Of a DNA stretch of 64,000 nucleotides, positions 44,875-53,201 are shown one piece after another. Below the pieces are notes generated by a model that made no database searches, had not been told where the DNA came from, and saw only the letters and a program-made list of their open reading frames with translations. Each line of letters begins with the position of its first letter. The first letter of the stretch is position 1. The position numbers were made by a program, and so were the translations under genes. Source of the stretch: Desulfobacteraceae bacterium (GTDB lineage: Bacteria > Desulfobacterota > Desulfobacteria > Desulfobacterales > Desulfobacteraceae). Location: contig JAAEMK010000691.1 in the NCBI GenBank assembly GCA_024225635.1, positions 24,270 through 88,269 on the forward strand, written 5' to 3'.

Positions 44875-47526
44875 TTAGGCCTTCATCTTCTGAATTCGTT
44901 CCAGATTATTTCTCAGCTTGTCGTTCTTGGTCTTAAGTTCGGCCTGCTGTTCGTTCACCTTTCGAACGACATCCTCGGGAGCCTTTTCAAGGAAGCTCTC
45001 GTTGTTGAGCCGTTTGGATATGGAGAGGAGCTCTTTGGTCACCTTTTCGATATCCTTTTCCAGGCGCTGCTCTTCCTTGTCGAAATCGATCACACCTTCC
45101 AGTAATACATGAACCGTGGTGGAACCGACAACGGCGGTGGCGGAGGAAACATTGTTAACCCCCGGCAGCATGACCTCGAGGCTTTCAAGGCGCGAGAGAT
45201 TCTCGATCATGGAGCGATTCTCCTCGATCAAGGCTGTCTCCTGCTCGTCCTGGGTCTGCATCATCACCTTGAGCTTCATGGAGGGCACGATGTTCATCTC
45301 GCCCCGGATGTTTCTGATGCCTGAAATCAAGCCGAACACAAAGTCCATGTCCGCTTCGATTCCGGGATTCTCCTTATCCGAAACAGGGAAGCCCGCATGC
45401 ATGATACTGCCCTCAACCGTGGGCAGCCTGTCCCAGATCTCCTCGGTCACAAAGGGCATGAAGGGATGAAGCATGATAAGGCTCTCCTCCAGTACCTTTG
45501 CAAGCACGGCCCTTGCAGTGTCCCGGCGTTCCGCACCCTCTTTCTCGTACAGGGCGGGCTTTGCCGCCTCGAGGTACCAGTCACAGAACTCATGCCAAAC
45601 AAACTGGTAGATGGCGCTGGCAGCCTCGTTGAACTTATAGTTCTCGATGCCGTCTTTCACGGCCCGTGCCGTTGCAGCCGACCGTGCCAGTATCCACTTC
45701 TCCATGGAGGAGAGATCGGCATCGGTCAACTCCTTGTTGCCGGATGTTTCATCCAGGTGCATCATGGCGAACCGTGCCGCGTTCCACAGCTTGTTCACAA
45801 AGTGACGGTAGCCTTCCACACGGTCTTCGCTCATCTTCACGTCCCTGCCCTGGGCCGCAAAGGCCGCCAGGGTGAACCGGAACGCATCGGCGCCGTAATT
45901 ATCGATCACCTTGAGGGGATCGATGACGTTGCCCTTGGACTTGCTCATCTTCTTTCCGTGCTCATCCCGGACCAATGCATGGATGTAAACATCCTTGAAC
46001 GGTACCTCATCCATGAAGTGGATGCCCATCATCATCATCCTGGCGACCCAGAAAAAGAGGATGTCAAACCCGGTGACCAGGGCGTTGGTGGGATAGAAGG
46101 TTTTCAGGAGATCGGTCTGCTCCGGCCATCCCATGGTCGAGAACGGCCACAGGGCGCTGGAGAACCAGGTGTCGAGCACGTCGGTCTCCTGGACGATCTT
46201 CTTGGATGCGCAGGCGGTGCAGCAATCCGGATCATGCTCCTCCACGATCACCTGGCCGCAGTCGGCACACTTCCAGACCGGAATCCTGTGTCCCCACCAG
46301 ATCTGCCGGGAGATGCACCAGTCCCTGATGTTGTCCATCCACTCAAAATAGGTCTTTGACCAGTTCTCGGGAACGATCCTGGTTTTTCCGTTGCGAACGG
46401 CATCGGCAGCCTCTTTGGCAAGGGGGGCGACCTTGACGAACCACTGCTTGGAAAGGCAGGGTTCCACAACGGTCTTACAACGGTAGCACTGGCCGACACT
46501 GTTCTTCAACGGCTCGGTCTTGATCAGGAGGCCCTGTTTTTCAAGCTCCTCCACGGCCGCCTTCCGGCACTCAAAACGGTCAAGGCCGGCAAACTTTCCG
46601 GCACCTTCGGCCATATTACCGTCATCGTCGATCACCTTGATGCTCTCAAGGTTATGGGTCTTGCCGAGGTTGAAGTCGTTGGGATCATGGGCCGGGGTGA
46701 TCTTGAGGGCTCCTGTTCCGAACTCCGTATCAACGTAGGTGTCCCGGACAACGGGGATCTTCCTTCCGGTCAGGGGAAGGATCACCTCGGTCTCGGTAAG
46801 GTCCTTGTACCGGTCGTCATTGGGATTGATGGCGACACCGGTATCACCGAACATGGTCTCGGGCCGGGTTGTCGCGACCACCAGTCCGTCCTCTCCGTTC
46901 TCAAAGGGATAGCGGATGTAGTACAGAAAGCTGTCCTGCTCTTCATATTCGACCTCGAGATCGGCAAGGGCGGTCTTGCACCTGGGACACCAGTTGGTGA
47001 TGTACTTGCCCTCGTAGATAAGACCTTCCTTGTAAAGCCTTACAAAGACCTTACGCACGGCCTCGGACAGGCCCTGGTCCATGGTGAATCGTTCCCGGTC
47101 CCAGTCGCAGGAGGCTCCGATCCTCTTAAGCTGGTTGATGATGGCGCCGCCGGAATGCTCACGCCATTTCCACACCTCTTCGATAAACTTCTCTCTTCCA
47201 AGCTGATCCCGTGTCACTCCCTTCTGTGCGAGATTCCGCTCAACGACATTCTGGGTGGCAATGCCGGCATGGTCCGTTCCGGGCATCCAGAGGACATTGT
47301 CTCCCATGAGTCTTCTGAAGCGGCACATGATATCCTGCACTGTGATATTCAGGGCGTGGCCCATGTGAAGGACCCCAGTGACATTGGGCGGGGGTATAAC
47401 TATTGAATATGCTTTCTTGTCACTCGTATCCCGGGCGACAAAAGATCCCTGTGTTTCCCAATATTCATACCATTTCTTCTCAATCCCGACAGGATCATAT
47501 CCTTTGTCAAGAGAATCAGAACTCAT
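44875..47526 (-). CDS. valS: Valyl-tRNA synthetase
   Basis: An 883-residue class I synthetase. HIGH-type motif HMGH is at 54-57 (PPPNVTGVLHMGHALN), and KMSKSKGNVIDP is near 525. The C-terminal 70 residues form the coiled coil typical of ValRS (EEQRLEKDIEKVTKELLSIS). It contains the editing domain, with a FGDTGVAINPNDDRY stretch. Its ATG follows TAGGAG. A strong terminator hairpin lies only 26 bp before it (47553-47576), which leaves no room for a promoter in between. Confidence 0.97.
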   Translation of the reverse strand: MSSDSLDKGYDPVGIEKKWYEYWETQGSFVARDTSDKKAYSIVIPPPNVTGVLHMGHALNITVQDIMCRFRRLMGDNVLWMPGTDHAGIATQNVVERNLAQKGVTRDQLGREKFIEEVWKWREHSGGAIINQLKRIGASCDWDRERFTMDQGLSEAVRKVFVRLYKEGLIYEGKYITNWCPRCKTALADLEVEYEEQDSFLYYIRYPFENGEDGLVVATTRPETMFGDTGVAINPNDDRYKDLTETEVILPLTGRKIPVVRDTYVDTEFGTGALKITPAHDPNDFNLGKTHNLESIKVIDDDGNMAEGAGKFAGLDRFECRKAAVEELEKQGLLIKTEPLKNSVGQCYRCKTVVEPCLSKQWFVKVAPLAKEAADAVRNGKTRIVPENWSKTYFEWMDNIRDWCISRQIWWGHRIPVWKCADCGQVIVEEHDPDCCTACASKKIVQETDVLDTWFSSALWPFSTMGWPEQTDLLKTFYPTNALVTGFDILFFWVARMMMMGIHFMDEVPFKDVYIHALVRDEHGKKMSKSKGNVIDPLKVIDNYGADAFRFTLAAFAAQGRDVKMSEDRVEGYRHFVNKLWNAARFAMMHLDETSGNKELTDADLSSMEKWILARSAATARAVKDGIENYKFNEAASAIYQFVWHEFCDWYLEAAKPALYEKEGAERRDTARAVLAKVLEESLIMLHPFMPFVTEEIWDRLPTVEGSIMHAGFPVSDKENPGIEADMDFVFGLISGIRNIRGEMNIVPSMKLKVMMQTQDEQETALIEENRSMIENLSRLESLEVMLPGVNNVSSATAVVGSTTVHVLLEGVIDFDKEEQRLEKDIEKVTKELLSISKRLNNESFLEKAPEDVVRKVNEQQAELKTKNDKLRNNLERIQKMKA

Positions 47527-47552
47527 AAATTAACTCCTAAAAGCACATTAAT

Positions 47553-47576
47553 AAAAAAAGGGGATCAACTATCCCC
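47553..47576 (-). terminator. Intrinsic terminator just upstream of valS
   Basis: On the minus strand GGGGAT and ATCCCC (arms 47576-47571 and 47565-47560) close a 5-base loop and are followed by a T7 run (47559-47553). It lies between the 116-residue-protein gene and valS. A second hairpin (arms CCGGAA at 47605-47610 and TTCCGG at 47627-47632) stands directly behind the upstream gene. It may be a read-through terminator or part of an attenuator for valS. Confidence 0.65.
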
Positions 47577-47633
47577 TGGTTATCTTTCTTAAACAGATTT
47601 TTAACCGGAAGGCAAATTTGCTTGCATTCCGGA

Positions 47634-47984
47634 TCAGGAAAGATCCTTGAGCAGGCTCTTTTTGATCGCTGCTATTTCTCTTTCCACCACTCTTTCGACC
47701 GTCTCGACAAAAAGGGCGTCCAGGCGCTGAGCATACTTCTTTTCTATGATCCTGATGAGAGCCGCTTCAAGGGCCTCATCCGATGGAACCGGGATGGCAT
47801 TGCCCGTATCGACAGCACCGGCCGGTTTTTCCATTTCAAGAACCACGTCTGCATTCGACCCATCGTCCGGCCCTTCCTCGACCAGTCCTTCTTTGATAGG
47901 ATCGGTTAGCTCGATAATATCCTCGCCGTCATCTGAAAAGCCTTTGTTCTGGTCGATTGTATCTGTCATAACAAAGATTCCCAT
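47634..47984 (-). CDS. Hypothetical acidic helical protein
   Basis: A 116-residue protein; the ATG five codons in (47969) is an alternative start. The first 70 residues are acidic and look disordered (DDGEDIIELTDPI, EEGPDDGSNADVV). The last 45 are a charged amphipathic helix (EKKYAQRLDALFVETVERVV followed by REIAAIKKSLLKDL), probably a coiled coil. The IIELTDPI motif is one I recall in small proteins of other deltaproteobacteria, without known function. It is the gene immediately upstream of valS. Confidence 0.65.
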   Translation of the reverse strand: MGIFVMTDTIDQNKGFSDDGEDIIELTDPIKEGLVEEGPDDGSNADVVLEMEKPAGAVDTGNAIPVPSDEALEAALIRIIEKKYAQRLDALFVETVERVVEREIAAIKKSLLKDLS

Positions 47985-48145
47985 AATGCCCTGCTATCAG
48001 GCATTTTCTAAAATTAGTAGTTTTTAAACCGGTTAAAAAAATATCAGAGGGGTAGCATTGTGTCAAGTTCTTTAAACCCATGGGACACCCCCTTAAACCT
48101 TGAAAATTATTTGCCAATGGGCAAGCTTTGCTTTATAAGGTTCCC

Positions 48146-48898
48146 ATGCATAGATTTTACATTACAACAGAGGCCATCAGCGGCAACGAGGCAACCATCA
48201 CAGGCCAGGACGCAAAACACCTTGCAACGGTGCTGCGTCTCAAACCCGGCGACAGGGTCGAGCTTGTGGACGGCAAAGGAACCAAGGCCACGGCAGAGCT
48301 CCAATCGGTCACCCCCGGGCTCGCATCCCTTTCCATAGTAGATAAATCAGAGGCCGAATCGGAATCCCCGGTCCACATCACCATTGCCCAGGGCATGCTC
48401 AAGGACAAAAAAATGGACATGCTGATCCGCCACCTCACGGAACTCGGCATCTGTGAATGGCAGCCCTTCTTTTCCAGCAGATCCATCCCAAAGCCCGATG
48501 CCAAGCGGCTGAAGTCCAGGATGGAACGATGGAACAGGATCTCCCGGGAGGCCCTCAAGCAGTGCGGCAGAAGCATGGTGCCCGTCATTGGAGAACCGCT
48601 CCGGTTCACGGACCTGCTGGCACGGGCAACCGAGTTCGATGAAAGAATCGCCTTCTGGGAAAACGCCACGGCTCCCATCGGCGGCATTCAACACCAGGAC
48701 CGGCCCGCCGTAAAAAGGATCATTGTCCTGATCGGTCCGGAAGGCGGTTTTTCCAAGGATGAGATTGAAGAGGCCAAAAAAAATGGATTCAATTCATTTT
48801 CTTTAGGCCCCCGCATACTCAGGGCTGAAACGGCTTCCATCACCTCCGCCGCCCTGGTGCAACATCTTTTCGGAGACCTTGGCAAAAATAATCCTTGA
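48146..48898 (+). CDS. rsmE: 16S rRNA m3U1498 methyltransferase
   Basis: The ATG at 48146 (MHRFYITTEAISGNEA) is chosen over a TTG at 48128. The 250-residue protein has the PUA-like N-terminal RNA-binding domain (GQDAKHLATVLRLKPGDRVEL) and the SPOUT knot with LIGPEGGFSKDEIEEA and the final LRAETASITSAALVQH. It methylates N3 of U1498 in 16S rRNA. Its stop codon overlaps the promoter of the tRNA-Phe gene. Confidence 0.95.
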   Translation: MHRFYITTEAISGNEATITGQDAKHLATVLRLKPGDRVELVDGKGTKATAELQSVTPGLASLSIVDKSEAESESPVHITIAQGMLKDKKMDMLIRHLTELGICEWQPFFSSRSIPKPDAKRLKSRMERWNRISREALKQCGRSMVPVIGEPLRFTDLLARATEFDERIAFWENATAPIGGIQHQDRPAVKRIIVLIGPEGGFSKDEIEEAKKNGFNSFSLGPRILRAETASITSAALVQHLFGDLGKNNP

Positions 48899-48923
48899 CA
48901 CAATCCCGGATTTCACATATAAA
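48895..48923 (+). promoter_or_regulatory. Strong sigma-70 promoter of tRNA-Phe
   Basis: TTGACA (48895-48900) and TATAAA (48918-48923) are separated by exactly 17 bases. The predicted start of transcription is about 48930, some 12 bases before the mature tRNA. The -35 hexamer includes the rsmE stop codon. Confidence 0.88.
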
Positions 48924-48941
48924 CGCCTTGTTTTTGATTGA

Positions 48942-49017
48942 GCCCAGGTAGCTCAGTCGGTAGAGCAGGGGACTGAAAATCCCCGTGTCAGCAGTTCGAT
49001 TCTGTTCCTGGGCACCA
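48942..49017 (+). tRNA. tRNA-Phe (GAA)
   Basis: A 76-nt cloverleaf with encoded CCA. The acceptor arms are GCCCAGG and CCTGGGC. The D-loop is GCTCAGTCGGTAGAGC. The anticodon loop is CTGAAAA with anticodon GAA. The T arm contains GTTCGATTC. The discriminator is A and CCA is encoded at 49015-49017. A terminator follows at 49024. Confidence 0.98.
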
Positions 49018-49023
49018 TTTTTT

Positions 49024-49062
49024 AAAAGGGCTTATAATTATTGCAATTATAAGCCCTTTTTT
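49024..49062 (+). terminator. Terminator of tRNA-Phe
   Basis: A perfect 16-bp inverted repeat (49024-49039 and 49045-49060) with a 5-base ATTGC loop. The GGGCTTATAATT stem is flanked by A4 and T4 and followed by TT. It can act in both directions, which suits its place between the tRNA and the minus-strand HDOD gene. Confidence 0.92.
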
Positions 49063-49183
49063 AGTTTCAGCCGCCCTGCCCCGCCCACCGCATAATGATG
49101 GGCCGTCCCCATGGGAATTTTTTAAAATTTAAGAATCAAGAATTAGTTACAGGCGGGATACGGTTAAACCTAAGGATGCGGGA

Positions 49184-50674
49184 TCACCCTGCCGCGGCAA
49201 TTTCAGACAGGTCACGCTTGGAGATGGGAATCTTCTGCTTCTTTGAGAAAGATTGAACATCCGCCCAGGCTCTCTCAAGAAGAACGGAAAGGTCCCTGGA
49301 GAACATATTCAAGCTGTTGATGAGCCCCCTCAGCCGGACGGTCTGCTTGCGATCAAGGACGCCGCCGGTAAAGGCGCACAACTCCGCCGAGCAAAAGGGA
49401 AGATTGACAACGAGGTTATCCTTGGTTGTCCCGATGCGGTTAAAGTAACAGACCCGTAGACTTTCAACGGTGATAAACGGGAAATTCCATTGCCTGGCAA
49501 AATGGATACCGATATTATCGTAGGTTGTGCCGATGACATTTCTGGCGGCTTTTCGCTTACTGCAATCCTTGCCGATCATATTTTTTATTTCATGGTACGC
49601 TTCAGGATAATAATACAGGACAAGCATCTGACCCATGTTATGGATCATGGAACTGATACACAACTCTTCCGTATCCTTCACATCCGCCTTGATGGCATAA
49701 TTCCTGGCAATGCTGTTGCTCATGTAAGAACTGACAAAAATATATTCCAGCTCCTTTCTCAGACCGTCATCATCAACATCGTCCAGGGTCACAAACTCAT
49801 CAACCCGTTTCTTCATCACTTCATGGCCAATGAGCATGATGGCATGGGATACGGTTGCAACGGACCTCCCCTTCGTTTTCTGATTGACCATCTTCAAAAG
49901 ATTCACGGTCATGGCCACGTCACTGATGATGATGTCAGAGATATCCGCCGTGGCGTATAAGGACCGGCTCATCTGCTGCTTGAGATACTTGCCGTTGAGG
50001 GGAAGCACGGGCAGTTCTCCCTTTTCTTTCATACTCTTGGCAATATGGTCGATGGTCTTATCTCTTTTGATTGCCCGTTCCTTGAAAATAGCCCGGAATG
50101 AAGCGCTGCCGGACTGGACCTCTTGAACGGTTTCACGGAGATGAAAAGCGATTTTTTTCAGTCCAAGCCTGTCCCCGTCGGATATTTCATTCAAGCTCAG
50201 GCCCACCCCCTGTTTTGCCAGGATGTTCTCCACCTGCCTGATAGCCTCCTCCAGGGTCTTTCGAAAGGACTTCACCTCTTCCGCGGTCTGGGTAAAATAG
50301 GCGACCAGCAGCAACCCCTTCATGGTCGGATAGACAAGGCTGAGAACCGAGACCAGTATGTTGGACAGCTTCCCGGAATAGTACCTGTCCTCATCGTCAA
50401 CGGAAATATACTCTTCCGCCTTTATCTGGCAAAGGATCTCATCAAAATCACCGTCAACGACCCCGATATCCGAGAGCTCGTCATAAAGGGTTTCACTGGT
50501 ATACCTTTCAAGAGCGCACCCCTCGGAACAGGCAATTTCCTTTTCCCGGCTCCGTATGAGGTAAATGCATGAAAAGGCGGCAATACTGACATTAAATCCC
50601 GGCACATCAGGACTGAACCCAAGATGGTCAAGGGTTTGTTCCCTGAGAACCTTATCCAGTTCTTTTTCAACCAT
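49184..50674 (-). CDS. HDOD-domain protein
   Basis: A 496-residue protein with an uncharacterised N-terminal half (1-225) and an HDOD domain at about 230-430 (LPVLPLNGKYLKQQMSRSLY, DISDIIISDVAMTVNLLKMV, and HAIMLIGHEVMKKRV). The HD dyad is not intact in the region SSMIHNMGQMLVLYY, which reads HNMG, as is common in HDOD proteins, so it is not expected to be a phosphodiesterase. Members act as regulators or scaffolds in signalling networks. The protein is long and free of other known domains. Confidence 0.85.
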   Translation of the reverse strand: MVEKELDKVLREQTLDHLGFSPDVPGFNVSIAAFSCIYLIRSREKEIACSEGCALERYTSETLYDELSDIGVVDGDFDEILCQIKAEEYISVDDEDRYYSGKLSNILVSVLSLVYPTMKGLLLVAYFTQTAEEVKSFRKTLEEAIRQVENILAKQGVGLSLNEISDGDRLGLKKIAFHLRETVQEVQSGSASFRAIFKERAIKRDKTIDHIAKSMKEKGELPVLPLNGKYLKQQMSRSLYATADISDIIISDVAMTVNLLKMVNQKTKGRSVATVSHAIMLIGHEVMKKRVDEFVTLDDVDDDGLRKELEYIFVSSYMSNSIARNYAIKADVKDTEELCISSMIHNMGQMLVLYYYPEAYHEIKNMIGKDCSKRKAARNVIGTTYDNIGIHFARQWNFPFITVESLRVCYFNRIGTTKDNLVVNLPFCSAELCAFTGGVLDRKQTVRLRGLINSLNMFSRDLSVLLERAWADVQSFSKKQKIPISKRDLSEIAAAG

Positions 50675-51211
50675 TTAAAATACAGCCTTTTTTTTAAAAT
50701 CCCCGTCCACTATTACCAAACCTTTCAATACGCCGGTTTCCATGGTCAACCCCAGCCAATTCATTCCCGGCCAATGACAGCTCCACTTATTCATCCCACA
50801 CTCCTTTGCAACCCATCTCTATTTTAACAGGTCCATCTGTTTTACCACGATTTTCAATTAACGGCAAACACCCATACGCACTTATGTGCCGCAACGGCAG
50901 ACAAAGATTGAGGTCGGAACCATTCACAGGTACAAGCTCAAGCGCTGTTGACAGAGTATCGGCAGTTCATTATAATTCATAAATTCACACCCTGATTTTC
51001 AAGTATTTTTTTGCGTCAACATAAGATCCTGAGTTCGTTTGCGGTTGGGAGATTCCCGATACAGCGCAAGTTTCAGCATTGCCGATGCCCGACATCCCGC
51101 ACACCCAAAGAGCGCGGCTATCCGCACTTCATGCCGATCCCTGTTTGTTGAGAAAGCCTATTGTTCAAAACAATAGAACCATTAATCTCAATCAACCCAA
51201 GGGGACTCAAA
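50675..51211 (+). other. Intergenic region with leader of the accessory module
   Basis: A 537-bp region without a convincing gene. The first 270 bp are AT-rich and unassigned. A perfect consensus promoter at 50948-50976 gives a predicted leader of about 230 nt before the gene at 51212. Within the leader, CTATTGTT and AACAATAG form a small hairpin around 51159-51177. No short open reading frame with a good ribosome site was seen in it. Confidence 0.55.
50948..50976 (+). promoter_or_regulatory. Perfect consensus sigma-70 promoter of the accessory module
   Basis: TTGACA (50948-50953) and TATAAT (50971-50976) match the consensus at all 12 positions, with a 17-base spacer. Transcription would begin near 50983, leaving a leader of about 230 nt. 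It is the strongest protein-gene promoter in the window. Confidence 0.88.
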
Positions 51212-52189
51212 ATGTTAGAACTAGTTTTATGCAAGGAACCCATGCAAACAGATTCACTGGCAAAAGACCTGGGCATCAACGGCAACGAAATCACAGGAGT
51301 TGCCGACTCCAACCCCACCATGCTCAAACCCTACACACCATACAGGGTCGGACAGAAATCACCCCATATCGGTGAAAGCCTGCTCAGCCAGCTCTCACCA
51401 ATAACCATCTCCCGCAACCTGACCGACCTGGCCCTCTCCCTGGGAGAGGAGAACGTCACCGCCCTTGCCGACATGTTCGCGATATTGCAGAAACACGGAC
51501 CAGGGCTTATGGGTGCATCCTCAAGCCTTTATATCAATCAGGTCGACTCCTTTATTAAATCCGTAGAAAGATACCAGGCAGCCCTCATGGAGTATCGCAA
51601 AGTGCTAAAAACCAATCCCGTGGCCAGCGCTTTAGCCGAAAGGAATGCCCGGGCAGCGTTTAAAAACATGCAAGGCCGTTTTCGCCACACCCTGGCCTCA
51701 ATAACGGCACAATCCAAATCCCGTAAAGGAATTCCACTGACCGATATTAAAAGAGGACTTAACATTGCCAGGAGCAGCCGGCGGGCAACCAAGCTGAATA
51801 TCACCAGCCAGGTTCAGGCCAACAATCTTGTCATGCTGAGCCAGAACCTGAAGCTTTTTGGCAATGGGCTCGCGGTAATCGATTTTGGGAGCCGTGTGGG
51901 CAACATACACAATAGCTACCGGGCCGGCGAAAACTGGGAACGGGAATTATTCATTGAATCCCTTAGCTTTGCCGCAAGTGCATATGCAGGCTCAAATGTA
52001 ATGCTCACAGGGACTGCCGCACTTGGCATTCTGGTGGCTGCGACACCTTTGAGCCCGTTAGTTATAATCCTCTGCGGGATTGCTATTGCAGGCACAGCAG
52101 CAAGGGCATCAATGCTTGTAAACAATGAGCTCAAAAATAATGGAGGAGCTTTATATGACTGGATTATGTCAGGGGTAGGTACATTATGA
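51212..52189 (+). CDS. Unknown protein with hydrophobic C-terminus; candidate pore-forming effector
   Basis: The ATG at 51212 (MLELVLCKEPMQTDSLAKDL) is preceded by AAGGGGA; a TTG at 51161 is possible but has no site. The product is 325 residues. The N-terminal half is polar. Residues about 115-230 are helical and basic (KSRKGIPLTDIKRGLNIARS). The C-terminal 75 residues hold a hydrophobic stretch rich in Gly and Ala (LTGTAALGILVAATPLSPLV, then IILCGIAIAGTAA), like the glycine-zipper ends of membrane-active toxins. There is no signal peptide. It overlaps the next gene by 4 bp. A bacteriocin- or T6SS-type effector is the best guess; no secretion gene is nearby. Confidence 0.65.
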   Translation: MLELVLCKEPMQTDSLAKDLGINGNEITGVADSNPTMLKPYTPYRVGQKSPHIGESLLSQLSPITISRNLTDLALSLGEENVTALADMFAILQKHGPGLMGASSSLYINQVDSFIKSVERYQAALMEYRKVLKTNPVASALAERNARAAFKNMQGRFRHTLASITAQSKSRKGIPLTDIKRGLNIARSSRRATKLNITSQVQANNLVMLSQNLKLFGNGLAVIDFGSRVGNIHNSYRAGENWERELFIESLSFAASAYAGSNVMLTGTAALGILVAATPLSPLVIILCGIAIAGTAARASMLVNNELKNNGGALYDWIMSGVGTL

Positions 52190-52542
52190 CTATAGTTGAG
52201 ACACTGTTTATGATTACTTGTGCCGTATGTTTTGTTAACTTAATTATCTTTATATTGTTTGGCCAAATCACGGTACGTAAACTCAGAAAAAATCCAGAAA
52301 CCAAAGAGGTGCTTGGTGTTGAATTTGTGAGCGGCTGGGATATTATTAATGTGGCGCAAGCGTTAGCATTGCCAAATTTCGTGGCCAACAAACTCAAAAA
52401 CAGCCCTTTATCCGCACTTTACGCGGATAAAGATGTATTAAAAAAACACACCAATAGATTTGACAGGATATTGGGCACCATTTTTTATGTACTATTTTTA
52501 CCTTCAGGCCTTACCCTAATTATTTTGGCCTTTCTCCTGTGA
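52186..52542 (+). CDS. Small membrane protein, copy 1 (candidate immunity protein)
   Basis: A 118-residue protein with two membrane helices, at residues 5-27 and 98-117. The soluble middle (FGQITVRKLRKNPETKEVLG to DVLKKHTNRFDRILGTIF) is almost identical to that of the gene at 52726. Its ATG overlaps the stop of the candidate effector gene. Small two-helix membrane proteins directly behind pore-forming toxin genes are commonly immunity proteins; that role here is an inference. Function otherwise unknown. Confidence 0.7.
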   Translation: MTIVETLFMITCAVCFVNLIIFILFGQITVRKLRKNPETKEVLGVEFVSGWDIINVAQALALPNFVANKLKNSPLSALYADKDVLKKHTNRFDRILGTIFYVLFLPSGLTLIILAFLL

Positions 52543-52584
52543 TTCGGGGAACACGGTATTTGATTTCAAGGGGAAACGCATTGG
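52541..52584 (+). repeat. Direct repeat copy A behind small membrane gene 1
   Basis: A 44-bp segment that recurs in diverged form at 53118-53161. Both copies start GATTCGGGG and share TTGATTTCAAGGGG in the middle; about 36 of 44 positions agree by eye. This copy begins at the stop codon of the first small membrane gene. Confidence 0.75.
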
Positions 52585-52693
52585 TTAAAGCCAGTGCCCC
52601 TATGTGGCAGGATAGTTGTCGTTGCAGGCGTCGCAGCTATAACTTCGATGAATTTAGACACTGAAATCAAAAAAAATGGCACAAAGAGGCCAA

Positions 52694-52702
52694 TGTTATA
52701 AT
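52694..52702 (+). promoter_or_regulatory. Extended -10 promoter of small membrane gene 2
   Basis: TGTTATAAT is an extended -10 (TGn-TATAAT) 24 bp before the ATG of the second paralogue. No good -35 is at the expected distance. The ribosome site GGTAGGA lies between it and the ATG. It would let the second copy be expressed without its upstream gene. Confidence 0.45.
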
Positions 52703-52725
52703 CAACTTTCAAAGGTAGGATCGCT

Positions 52726-53100
52726 ATGAGTTTATTTTCCACATTATTAGCAATTGCGAGTACTGCAATTCTTGTTGCTCTAATTCTCTATGTATTGTTT
52801 GGTCAGATCACTGTAAGAAAACTAAGAAACAATCCTGAAACTAAGGACAAACTGGGCATTGAGTTCATTAGCGGCGGGGATATTATTAACGTAGCGCAAG
52901 CATTAGCTTTGCCTACCTTCATAGCTCGAAAACTCAAAGACAGCCCATTATCAGCACTTCATGCTAACTATGACGTATTAAAAAAACATACCAACAAATT
53001 CGACCAAATATTAGGAACAATCTTTTATGTGCTACTTATGTCATCAAGTCTGAGTTTAGCCTTTCTGATGCTTCTCAATACTCTGGGTGTATTAGAGTAG
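52726..53100 (+). CDS. Small membrane protein, copy 2 (candidate immunity protein)
   Basis: A 124-residue paralogue of the protein encoded at 52186. The core between the two helices is nearly identical (FGQITVRKLRNNPETKDKLG, ALALPTFIARKLKDSPLSAL), while the two membrane helices differ. It is 183 bp behind copy 1, has its own ribosome site and an extended -10 promoter, and is followed by the second copy of the 44-bp repeat. A duplicate of an immunity-type gene kept beside the effector would fit toxin-antitoxin or bacteriocin loci. Confidence 0.7.
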   Translation: MSLFSTLLAIASTAILVALILYVLFGQITVRKLRNNPETKDKLGIEFISGGDIINVAQALALPTFIARKLKDSPLSALHANYDVLKKHTNKFDQILGTIFYVLLMSSSLSLAFLMLLNTLGVLE

Positions 53101-53117
53101 CCGTCATAGAAATCTTC

Positions 53118-53161
53118 GATTCGGGGGACGCGATACTTGATTTCAAGGGGGATCGCATCAT
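53118..53161 (+). repeat. Direct repeat copy B behind small membrane gene 2
   Basis: The second copy of the 44-bp segment, diverged from copy A at about 8 positions by eye. It lies 17 bp behind the stop of the second small membrane gene and 40 bp before the ADP-ribosylglycohydrolase gene. Confidence 0.75.
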
Positions 53162-53201
53162 ATTGAGTTGGTGAGACCATGTTCCAAAGGAGGGTGATAG
53201 T

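Noticed and set aside
47527-47633. T-box riboswitch in the valS leader
   Set aside because: The leader is far too short for a T-box and no specifier or T-box motif was found.
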